A stretch of DNA of 64,000 nucleotides from Faecalitalea sp. UBA4312 (GTDB taxonomy: Bacteria > Bacillota_I > Bacilli_A > Erysipelotrichales > Erysipelotrichaceae). The translations under genes and the position numbers were made by a program. This document shows, piece after piece, positions 56,072 to 63,116 of the stretch; position 1 is the stretch's first letter; the number at the start of each line of letters is the position of its first letter. The notes below the pieces were generated by a model that worked only from the letters and a program-made list of their open reading frames with translations, had not been told where the DNA came from and ran no database searches. The stretch is taken from positions 18,765 to 82,764 of the forward strand of contig DGUK01000026.1 in assembly GCA_002394635.1 (NCBI GenBank), in the 5' to 3' direction.

Positions 56072-56083
56072 ACGAACCACCTA
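56049..56083. terminator. Near-perfect palindromic terminator with convergent stop codons
   Basis: AGGTGGTTCGTTT and AAACGAACCACCT (13 bp) meet with a 1-nt spacer. The fusion-gene TAA is at the centre. The A-run at 56050-56055 supplies the T-run for capA on the minus strand. Confidence 0.85.
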
Positions 56084-57271
56084 TTCAGTTATAATTTCAA
56101 CACCTTCCGGATTTCCGACGATCGAAGTGAAATAATCGGCAATCCATTGTTTGGTCATATCTTCACCAGCCATTACCGTACAATAATGACTAGCTGCCAG
56201 ATCATCGGTCCATTGCTCGATCGTATAAACTTTATAATTCTGATAATTGGCATCATACCAGGTTATCGTCGGAGTAAACTTTACATCGGAAAAGCTCGTT
56301 TCCTTTGTCCTGAAATTATAGGATAAACGGAAACTTGGCATCCCGCCGACCATATTTTCGTTATGATCCTGTGAACTCAAGAAATTACCAATCGAATAAT
56401 AGCACAACGTATCCTGGTTTTGACCATGAATGATTTCCACCGGCTGGACCACATGTGGATGCCCGCCAATGATGACCTCCACACCCAGTTCATTTAACAA
56501 TTTGGCATAATACTGCTGCTGTTCATCCGGCACGGTTTCATACTCTACGCCCCAGTGCATCGATACAATCTGGATATCACTGACTTCCTTCAGTTTTTCC
56601 ATGTCGCTTCGGATCTTGTCTTCATCGATAAGATTAATAAGCCATTCATAACCTTCCGGTAACTCAAATCCATTGAGTCCGTATGTATAACTGGCCAGCC
56701 CGACCCGGATCCCGTTAATTTCCACGACCGTCGGGATCTCTGATTCCTCTTTCGAAGTATAAGAACCTGTGACAGTTAGCTGTGGATCGTGCTCCTTGAT
56801 ATAGTTCAGATTTGCCAGGACACCTTGGACTCCCCGGTCGAATGTATGGTTGGAGCATAAAGATAACCAGTTAAACCCGGCATGCGTAATGGAATCGTTG
56901 AATTCAACCGGTCCGTTAAAAACCGGATAGCCACTGTATTCAAGTTCCTGCCCGGCACAGATCGTTTCATAGTTGATATAGTTCAAATCACTTTTTTCTG
57001 TATACTCCTTGATCGGGTCATAAATATCGTCATAATTACCATCTTCATCATACGCGAAGATCACATCGTGTAAAAGATTATCCCCTACCCCCATAAAATT
57101 GAAGGATTCAATTCGGTCTTGTTCTGCTTTCGCTGTTTCCTCCTTCTTTTCTTTTTTCTCTTTTACTACGGTTTTCTCTTCTTTTTCCAGATGTGTATAA
57201 ATCAGATAGCCATCCAGGCCAATGCACGCGATCAAGAGGATGCTGAGTATACCTATCAGTACTTTCTTCAT
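56081..57271 (-). CDS. CapA-family metallophosphatase-like protein
   Basis: 396 residues with an N-terminal membrane anchor (VLIGILSILLIACIGLDGYLIY) and a charged Glu/Lys coiled segment. The CapA (PGA_cap) domain shows SFNFMGVGDNLLHDVIF, YINYETICAGQE, FNWLSLCSNHTFDRGVQG, IVSMHWGVEY and VIIGGHPHVVQPVE. CapA of Bacillus takes part in poly-gamma-glutamate capsule synthesis, but no capBC are present and single CapA-like genes are common in gut Firmicutes, where they may act on wall polymers. No SD is seen; TATGAT lies 11 nt before the ATG. Confidence 0.87.
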   Translation of the reverse strand: MKKVLIGILSILLIACIGLDGYLIYTHLEKEEKTVVKEKKEKKEETAKAEQDRIESFNFMGVGDNLLHDVIFAYDEDGNYDDIYDPIKEYTEKSDLNYINYETICAGQELEYSGYPVFNGPVEFNDSITHAGFNWLSLCSNHTFDRGVQGVLANLNYIKEHDPQLTVTGSYTSKEESEIPTVVEINGIRVGLASYTYGLNGFELPEGYEWLINLIDEDKIRSDMEKLKEVSDIQIVSMHWGVEYETVPDEQQQYYAKLLNELGVEVIIGGHPHVVQPVEIIHGQNQDTLCYYSIGNFLSSQDHNENMVGGMPSFRLSYNFRTKETSFSDVKFTPTITWYDANYQNYKVYTIEQWTDDLAASHYCTVMAGEDMTKQWIADYFTSIVGNPEGVEIITE

Positions 57272-57322
57272 AGTTTTAGGGTATCATAGCTTACCTGTTC
57301 GAACAATCTGAATATTCTGTAT

Positions 57323-57350
57323 TTTCTTTTTTACGGAAATCTCTTATAGT
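57323..57350 (+). promoter_or_regulatory. Promoter of the C39-like peptidase gene, predicting a leaderless mRNA
   Basis: TTTCTT (57323-57328), 16-bp spacer, TATAGT (57345-57350), then six bases and the ATG. Confidence 0.45.
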
Positions 57351-57356
57351 AAAACC

Positions 57357-57971
57357 ATGAAACGACTGATCATCTTGATTCTGCTTCTGTTATGCCCGGT
57401 TCTGATCATCCTGGTCGGGGATATTCTTTTGATTGGCATACCCGAAAAGGACAAAAAGACAATAAAGGCTAAGACTGCTAATTTGATCCGGAATCCTGAT
57501 CAAGTAGAAATACAGCCGGGCAATGAATGTGGCGCCTATTCCAGCGCTTATGTACGAAGATTCTGGGGAGATACCATAAAAGGAAAAGACTTATACCAGA
57601 CGATGCCGACCATGTACAATGGTGGTATTCTTCCGAAACACCTGAAAGGTTCGCTCCGGCAGAATGGATTTGATGTCACCTATCGGAAAGGGTCCATTCA
57701 GTCTTTAAAACAGCAGATTGATTTAGGACAACCTGTTATCGTACTGACCCGAACCTTTGAAAACAGACGTTATCTGCACTATACAACGATCGTAGGCTAT
57801 GATCCGGACTATTTATACATATCGGATTCCTTTCATCCGCTGATAAACAGTCCACACAAATACTATAACCGAAAAATATCTTATGAAGATTTTCAAAAGA
57901 TATGGAAAACCAACTTCTTCTATATGCCTTTTTATAAAAATACCTTTTTTACCATCAAAAAAGCGGATTGA
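57357..57971 (+). CDS. C39-like (papain-fold) secreted peptidase
   Basis: 204 residues with an N-terminal signal anchor (LIILILLLLCPVLIILVGDILLIG). The papain-like domain shows Cys in PGNECGAYSSAYVRRFWGD, a Gly-rich hairpin, and His in RYLHYTTIVGYDPDYLYISDSF. It resembles peptidase_C39_2 rather than a bacteriocin-ABC C39 domain, because it has no transporter part and has Gln/His/Asn in other order. Extracellular or lipid-side processing is likely. The stop codon lies in the terminator loop. Confidence 0.8.
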   Translation: MKRLIILILLLLCPVLIILVGDILLIGIPEKDKKTIKAKTANLIRNPDQVEIQPGNECGAYSSAYVRRFWGDTIKGKDLYQTMPTMYNGGILPKHLKGSLRQNGFDVTYRKGSIQSLKQQIDLGQPVIVLTRTFENRRYLHYTTIVGYDPDYLYISDSFHPLINSPHKYYNRKISYEDFQKIWKTNFFYMPFYKNTFFTIKKAD

Positions 57972-57981
57972 CCGCTTTTTT
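57957..57981. terminator. Bidirectional terminator between the C39-like and ROK genes
   Basis: AAAAAAGCGG/CCGCTTTTTT arms; the loop ATTGA carries the TGA of the C39-like gene. Confidence 0.88.
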
Positions 57982-58851
57982 TCATAGTAAACTGGCACCG
58001 ATCAGTCCTGCATCATCCGAAAATTCTGCCATCTTGTACTTTAGGTACTCTGGTTTTATATAATACTGTTTCGCTTTTTCAAATACCATCTGTACAAAAT
58101 CCGGATTGAAAATGGCAATGCTGCCTCCGACTACATAGATTTCCGGATCGATGACACAACCGACATTAGCAATTCCCTTAGCCGCTACATCCGCTGTTCT
58201 CTCAATTAAAGCGACCGCCTTCGGATCGTTCTGATGCCATAAGGCAAACAGTTGTTCTGCCGACATTGGCCGACCGAAGATTTCCTGGGCAAGTACAGAT
58301 AGTCCATATCCGCCGCACTGTTCGTTTAAACTGCCGGGATTGGTTCCTTTATGATGATGGTGGTCTTCGTTGACGATCATATTATAGATTTCGCCGGCAC
58401 ATGTGCTTATACCGTTGATCAGTTCATTACGGAAGATATATGCCCCGCCAAAGCCGGTAGACATTGTCACATAAAACACAGATTCACAGCCCTTTCTGGC
58501 TCCTAGCACCGCCTCTGCCAGACCGGCTACATTGGCGTCATTGGACATGACAGCGGGTATTCCGGTCTTGTTGCGAAAAAAATCCACTATAGGAAAATGG
58601 TCCCATCCGACTAGATTCGGTGGATCCAGAATCAGTCCCTTCTTGGCATCCAGAGGGCCTGGACATCCGATACCGATCCGACGGATCGGCTGGGGAAAGC
58701 TTCGCAAAAAAGCAACAACCGGTTCCAGATTCTGTGCCGCATCCTTCGCCTTATCGTTTGAAGATTTATAATACTGTACTCTGTTGTGTTCTTTATCAAA
58801 GATTGCACAGCGGATATTTGTACCCCCGATATCGATTCCGACTGTATACAT
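57982..58851 (-). CDS. ROK-family sugar kinase-like protein without the zinc motif
   Basis: 289 residues. ATP motif GIDIGGTNIRCAIFD, catalytic Asp in VMSNDANVAGLAEAVLGA and the STGFGGAYIFRNELINGI phosphate loop are normal. The usual zinc module (GHM followed by CxCGxxGC) is missing: the His position is Asn in GEIYNMIV, and PGSLNEQCGGYGLSVL replaces the Cys cluster. A His-rich HHHH lies nearby. A sugar or amino-sugar kinase role is likely. AAGGAG better suits the ATG at 58851 than the one at 58857. Convergent with the C39-like gene. Confidence 0.85.
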   Translation of the reverse strand: MYTVGIDIGGTNIRCAIFDKEHNRVQYYKSSNDKAKDAAQNLEPVVAFLRSFPQPIRRIGIGCPGPLDAKKGLILDPPNLVGWDHFPIVDFFRNKTGIPAVMSNDANVAGLAEAVLGARKGCESVFYVTMSTGFGGAYIFRNELINGISTCAGEIYNMIVNEDHHHHKGTNPGSLNEQCGGYGLSVLAQEIFGRPMSAEQLFALWHQNDPKAVALIERTADVAAKGIANVGCVIDPEIYVVGGSIAIFNPDFVQMVFEKAKQYYIKPEYLKYKMAEFSDDAGLIGASLL

Positions 58852-58969
58852 TTTCATTCTCTCCTTTTACACTATTATTTCATGACCCTCTTTTTCTTTT
58901 CAAGAGGATAAATTGACGAAAAATCTTTTTTATTCATATAATACATATAACAAAAAAAGGAGAACACAT

Positions 58970-60520
58970 ATGGATTTTTATAAAGAAAAATATGATGTGA
59001 TCGTTATCGGAGGCGCTTTGGCCGGCATGAGCTGTGCACTGAAACTAGCAACCGAAGGAAAATCCGTCCTGATCCTGGAAAGACACAATCTGCCTGGTGG
59101 TCTGGCTACTTCTTTTGTACGCAATGGCGTGGAAATGGAAGCCACCCTTCATGAGATGATGTCGATCGGACCGGAGGACAAACCGTTATTTATTCGGGAA
59201 TATCTGGAACAGATGGGTGTGAAGATCAACTGGCTGCGTGTACCGGAGGCTTATGGCCTCTTATCTCCACAGGACAATATTGATATTGAGATACATGCCG
59301 GACGTAGGGCCGATGGCACCTGGATCTGTGCTGATGAAATCGATGCTCAATATCCAGGAACTAAAGACGAAATCAACCGGCTGCTGGAAACGTGTAAGTC
59401 GGTCTATGAATCGGTTTTATTCTTAAATGAACATTCTGCTTCCAAGCTCACCTTGCTGCTGAAGCACGAACCGTTGGTCAAGACAGCCGGATACAGCGCC
59501 AAGGAAGTCCTTGACAAAGCATTTCATCTGCCCAAAGATGTCATAAATATTCTTTCAGCCTACTGGATCTATGTCGGAGTGCCTATATCCAATCTGCCCT
59601 TTACCATTTATTCTTTTCTGATGGCAGATTATTTACTGGGAGGAAGCTATGTTGCCAAAGGATTCTCTCATGAAATGTCGGTAGCCATGGCAGAAAAATG
59701 TGAAGAGCTGGGTGTGCAGTTTAAATATTGCCAGGAGGTCACAAAAATTTTGGTCAAGGATAATCACGTATATGGTGTCCGCACCAAACGCGGAGATACG
59801 ATTTATTGCGATGCTGTTGCGTGTGCTCCGTATCCGAACGTCACTTACGCGAAAATGATCGAACCGCAAAGCGAAGTACCTGTAAAAGCTATAAAATATG
59901 CCAATGCGATGCCGATGGGTGTCACCTGCTTCTCGGTTGTCATGCAGTTAGATGCAAGACCGGAGGATCTCAATATCAACCGGTATTCCGTTTTTTCCTC
60001 CAATGTCCCTTTTGATACCGATGTGTTCTGGGAACAGGGAAAACGATTAGGTGGCTGGTCTAATCTGACGACCATCTGTCTAAACTACGCCAATCCAGAT
60101 GGTGTTCCACAAGGAAAAACCTCCTTGTCCATCACCTACCTACCGGTATCTGATCCCTTTATGGATGTCAAGGTAGACGACTATCAGACGATGAAGCGAA
60201 GGATTGCCAAAGAAATGATCGAACAGGTCAGCGCTTATCTGGGTGTGGATCTGATGGATCACATCGAGGAGATTGAAATCGAATCCCCGATGACCATTGC
60301 TCATTTTGCCAAAGCGTACCGTGGTGGAATCTACGGCTACCAGCATTCAATGAACAATTCGGTTGTTGCGCGTTTAGAAGATGTCGAGAAAGAACAGTGG
60401 ATCAAGGGCCTGGTAGGCTGTGCCAGCCATCAGCTGGTAGGCGATGGCATGGCATGTAATATCAACAATGGTAAGATTGCCGCCAAACTCATCATGGAAT
60501 CTTTGAAGGAGGGACGATAA
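58970..60520 (+). CDS. CrtI-like FAD-dependent oxidoreductase
   Basis: 516 residues. The N-terminal FAD motif YDVIVIGGALAGMSCALKLATEGKSVLILERHNLPGGLATSF is that of phytoene desaturase/retinol saturase-like enzymes, and the C-terminal motif GYQHSMNNS with NINNGKIAAKLI also fits. These enzymes add or remove double bonds in long polyenes or fatty chains. No carotenoid-synthesis genes are near. AAAAAGGAG stands 9 nt before the ATG; the frame extends 19 codons upstream without an SD. It is followed after one base by an iron-sulfur flavoreductase, so the two are a pair. Confidence 0.86.
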   Translation: MDFYKEKYDVIVIGGALAGMSCALKLATEGKSVLILERHNLPGGLATSFVRNGVEMEATLHEMMSIGPEDKPLFIREYLEQMGVKINWLRVPEAYGLLSPQDNIDIEIHAGRRADGTWICADEIDAQYPGTKDEINRLLETCKSVYESVLFLNEHSASKLTLLLKHEPLVKTAGYSAKEVLDKAFHLPKDVINILSAYWIYVGVPISNLPFTIYSFLMADYLLGGSYVAKGFSHEMSVAMAEKCEELGVQFKYCQEVTKILVKDNHVYGVRTKRGDTIYCDAVACAPYPNVTYAKMIEPQSEVPVKAIKYANAMPMGVTCFSVVMQLDARPEDLNINRYSVFSSNVPFDTDVFWEQGKRLGGWSNLTTICLNYANPDGVPQGKTSLSITYLPVSDPFMDVKVDDYQTMKRRIAKEMIEQVSAYLGVDLMDHIEEIEIESPMTIAHFAKAYRGGIYGYQHSMNNSVVARLEDVEKEQWIKGLVGCASHQLVGDGMACNINNGKIAAKLIMESLKEGR

Positions 60521-60521
60521 T

Positions 60522-61709
60522 ATGAAGGTCAATGGATTTTTTAAAGATATTCTGGGTTCCTCGCGTGTCATAAAGGAACGTCGTCATCTGATCGAAGAGG
60601 CGGATCCAAACACGTTATACGATGATCCCATTAATGAAGTTGCTCGTCAGCTGCATCCAGACCGTACTCATGTCAAGGTGACAGCCGTCAAGGATGTATC
60701 CCCAAGCGCACGGACAATCACATTTACAGCTGATCAGAATGATATATTGCCCCCGTTTCAGTGTGGACAATACGTATCCTTAGAGTTTGAGATAGACGGA
60801 ACGCTGACAACTCGGCCATATTCTATCAGTTCGGCGCCGTTTCAGGCCCGAGAAATTGAAGAACCATTCTTTGAAATCACTGTCCGCAACGGTAAAAGAG
60901 GACAAGGTTTTGTCAGCTGCTGGTTATATGACAATGTAAAACCAGGAGATACCTTTATTGCACATCTTCCGTTTGGTCAATTCTATGTGGAGCCCTTGCG
61001 TGATTCCAAACATATTGTTGCCCTGGCCGGTGGTTCTGGTATCACACCGTTCTGTTCCATGGCCAGAGAAATTGAACATGGCACGCTGGATGTAGATCTG
61101 ACTATTCTTTACGGATCGGTGTCCACTCGTGATATCATCCTCAAGGAACAGCTGGAAGCCATCCAGAGTCCACGTGTACGCATTATCCATGTCATCAGCG
61201 ATCAACCAGAGTATCCGGGAGAAAAAGGATTCTTGACAGCCCGGCTCATTGAAAAATATGCACAGCCGGATTCGACTTTCTTTGTATGTGGTCCTTTACC
61301 GATGTACCGGTTTGTGTATAAAGAGCTGAAAAAGTTGCAGATACCGGATAAACGGATCCGTATGGAGGTATTCGGCGCTCCTGTCAATATCATGCAGGAA
61401 GAGGGGTATCCGCTGGATATGCAGCCACAGACATTCCGTTTGTTGGTCGTTCGCGGTATCCATGAAGATGTGGTCGAAGCCAAAAGCACAGAACCTTTAG
61501 CAGTCGCATTGGAAAGAGCAGCCATAAAAAACCACACACGCTGCCGTAGCGGGGCATGCGGAGCTTGTCGCTGCAAATTGATTTCCGGTAAGGTGTTTAT
61601 TCCTTCCACCGGAGATGGCAGAAGAGCAGCCGATAAACAGTACAGTTATGTCCATGCCTGTTCCACATATCCATTAAGCGATTGTACTATTAAAATTCCG
61701 ATCTTGTAA
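60522..61709 (+). CDS. Ferredoxin-NAD(P) reductase-like flavoprotein with a C-terminal 2Fe-2S domain
   Basis: 395 residues. The FAD-binding motif TRPYSISSAPF and the NAD(P)-binding GGSGITPFCSMA and FVCGPLPMYRF blocks give a ferredoxin reductase core. The last 90 residues are a plant-type 2Fe-2S ferredoxin: CRSGACGACRCKL with the fourth ligand in HACSTYPLSD. It likely passes NAD(P)H electrons through FAD and the cluster to the preceding CrtI-like enzyme. The first 45 residues before the barrel are an unusual, helical extension. GAAGGAGGG precedes the ATG. Confidence 0.88.
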   Translation: MKVNGFFKDILGSSRVIKERRHLIEEADPNTLYDDPINEVARQLHPDRTHVKVTAVKDVSPSARTITFTADQNDILPPFQCGQYVSLEFEIDGTLTTRPYSISSAPFQAREIEEPFFEITVRNGKRGQGFVSCWLYDNVKPGDTFIAHLPFGQFYVEPLRDSKHIVALAGGSGITPFCSMAREIEHGTLDVDLTILYGSVSTRDIILKEQLEAIQSPRVRIIHVISDQPEYPGEKGFLTARLIEKYAQPDSTFFVCGPLPMYRFVYKELKKLQIPDKRIRMEVFGAPVNIMQEEGYPLDMQPQTFRLLVVRGIHEDVVEAKSTEPLAVALERAAIKNHTRCRSGACGACRCKLISGKVFIPSTGDGRRAADKQYSYVHACSTYPLSDCTIKIPIL

Positions 61710-61732
61710 AAAACCGGCCTTAGCCGGTTTTC
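61707..61732. terminator. Bidirectional terminator between the flavoreductase and lipoprotein genes
   Basis: AAACCGGC/GCCGGTTT with CTTA loop and A/T runs on both sides. Confidence 0.85.
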
Positions 61733-62287
61733 TTAATAGGATGGTCGTGGCTGGGCCTGGTTTTCCTGCCAGTACTCCATAGCTAATTCATACATGACCT
61801 CGTCAACATCCTCTTCTTCATATTTCAGTGCATCCTCATAAAAATCATCGTAATGGGCTTCAGCATAGTCCTCAGGGCTCTGATACTGATCCACTTCCTT
61901 ATCCCGTGCCTGTTCAAACCGTTCCCACTTTTCATACGCAGCCTGCGCATTGATACACCAGATCTTTTCTCCGTTCTTTTCCTCCATATGAGGCAGCCCG
62001 TCATCATCCCAATACAGTTTGTTGATCCGATGTACATTGGTGACTTTTCCGTTCCGTACGCGAACCATCAATACACGTTCGCCCTGGATCTTCCATATAT
62101 ATACATTATTCTTATAAGAGGTATGCTTGCCACAAAGCGTTTCATCGATATCTTGTTCCGGCATTCCTTCATAGGGAACCTCTTGTGAAGTTCTTGTTTC
62201 TGTTGTAGTGACCTGGGCAGTTGTTTGTTCATAACCGACACAACCAATCAACAACCAAAGAACGCATGCCCATTGAAACCATTTCAT
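61733..62287 (-). CDS. Putative lipoprotein, 184 aa
   Basis: Starts MKWFQWACVLWLLIGC; LIGC is a lipobox that would anchor the protein to the outer face of the membrane after cutting before Cys16. The rest is hydrophilic: one folded segment (about 45-125) and a long Glu/Asp/Tyr-rich helical tail (PEDYAEAHYDDFYEDALKYEEEDVDEVMYELAMEYWQE). No family recognised. The open frame extends far upstream, but that extension has no signal. TATACT lies six bases before the ATG, and no SD is seen, so a leaderless message is likely. Confidence 0.7.
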   Translation of the reverse strand: MKWFQWACVLWLLIGCVGYEQTTAQVTTTETRTSQEVPYEGMPEQDIDETLCGKHTSYKNNVYIWKIQGERVLMVRVRNGKVTNVHRINKLYWDDDGLPHMEEKNGEKIWCINAQAAYEKWERFEQARDKEVDQYQSPEDYAEAHYDDFYEDALKYEEEDVDEVMYELAMEYWQENQAQPRPSY

Positions 62288-62340
62288 ATCTTTAGTATAC
62301 ACGAAAAGATGAAAAACAGATAAAAACATCTTGATAAACA

Positions 62341-62370
62341 AAAATATTTTATCGTTTTTCGATATATTTT
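62341..62370. repeat. Imperfect palindrome upstream of the DUF2975 promoter
   Basis: AAAATAT...ATCG-TTTTT-CGAT-ATATTTT. It ends two bases before the -35 box and may be an operator, possibly for the HTH protein encoded in the same operon. Confidence 0.4.
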
Positions 62371-62372
62371 TA

Positions 62373-62401
62373 TTGACTTTCAAAATATTGAATGTTACCA
62401 T
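62373..62401 (+). promoter_or_regulatory. Promoter of the DUF2975-HTH operon
   Basis: TTGACT (62373-62378), 17-bp spacer, TACCAT (62396-62401), 20 bp before the ATG. Confidence 0.6.
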
Positions 62402-62420
62402 CACGGTGGAGGTACTACTT

Positions 62421-62882
62421 ATGAATTCAAAAATTGTTACTTTCACAAAGACATGTTTGGATATTATTTTTGTTCTCAGTATACTTGGAACCCTTGCATG
62501 CCCTTACCTGATCAAAGTCTATTCGATGCATCAAAGGGCCAACCAGTATGCCCGTATAGATCAGAATTATCTTCTTTTATGTATTCTTTTTATGATTGCA
62601 GGCTATTTGGGGATCCTGATTCTCTATGAACTTAGAAAGATGATGAAATCTGTGCAAAAAGAAGATTGCTTCATCTATGAAAATGTAACAAGCTTAAGGA
62701 AAATGGGAACTTATGCGTTTCTGATCTCCATCGATATGAGCTTGCGTGTCTTCACCTATATAACCCCCTCTATTTTACTGATTGTCTTTACTTTCCTGAT
62801 TGCAGGTCTTTTCAGCAAAGTGCTGGCTCTGGTCTTTGAACTGGCCGTTCAATATAAGCTGGAAAACGATATGACAATTTAA
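62421..62882 (+). CDS. DUF2975-family membrane protein
   Basis: 153 residues with four membrane helices (CLDIIFVLSILGTLACPYLI; YLLLCILFMIAGYLGILILYEL; YAFLISIDMSLRVFTYI; ILLIVFTFLIAGLFSKVLALV). The DUF2975 family is almost always paired with a small HTH gene, as here. Function is unknown. GGAGGT lies 7 nt before the ATG. A longer upstream frame is open but has no SD. Confidence 0.87.
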   Translation: MNSKIVTFTKTCLDIIFVLSILGTLACPYLIKVYSMHQRANQYARIDQNYLLLCILFMIAGYLGILILYELRKMMKSVQKEDCFIYENVTSLRKMGTYAFLISIDMSLRVFTYITPSILLIVFTFLIAGLFSKVLALVFELAVQYKLENDMTI

Positions 62883-62896
62883 TGGAGGTGACCTTT

Positions 62897-63112
62897 ATGG
62901 CTATTATTGTAAATCTGGATGTCATGATGGCAAAAAGAAAGATCGGTTTGTCCGAACTGGCAGAACGTGTAAACATCACTAACGCCAATTTATCCATTTT
63001 GAAAAACAACCGCGCCAAAGCCGTACGTTTCAGCACTCTGGATGCCATCTGTAAGGAACTAAACTGCCAAGTCGGAGACATTCTTGAATATGTCCCGGAT
63101 GAAAAGGAGTGA
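62897..63112 (+). CDS. Small XRE-type HTH regulator (YozG-like), partner of DUF2975
   Basis: 71 residues, essentially a single HTH: MMAKRKIGLSELAERVNITNANLSILKNNRAKAVRFSTLDAICKELNCQVGDILEY. GGAGGTGA lies 7 nt before the ATG at 62897. It follows the DUF2975 gene by 14 bp and precedes the next gene by 4 bp, so the three are one operon. Autoregulation is likely by analogy. Confidence 0.9.
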   Translation: MAIIVNLDVMMAKRKIGLSELAERVNITNANLSILKNNRAKAVRFSTLDAICKELNCQVGDILEYVPDEKE

Positions 63113-63116
63113 TAAG

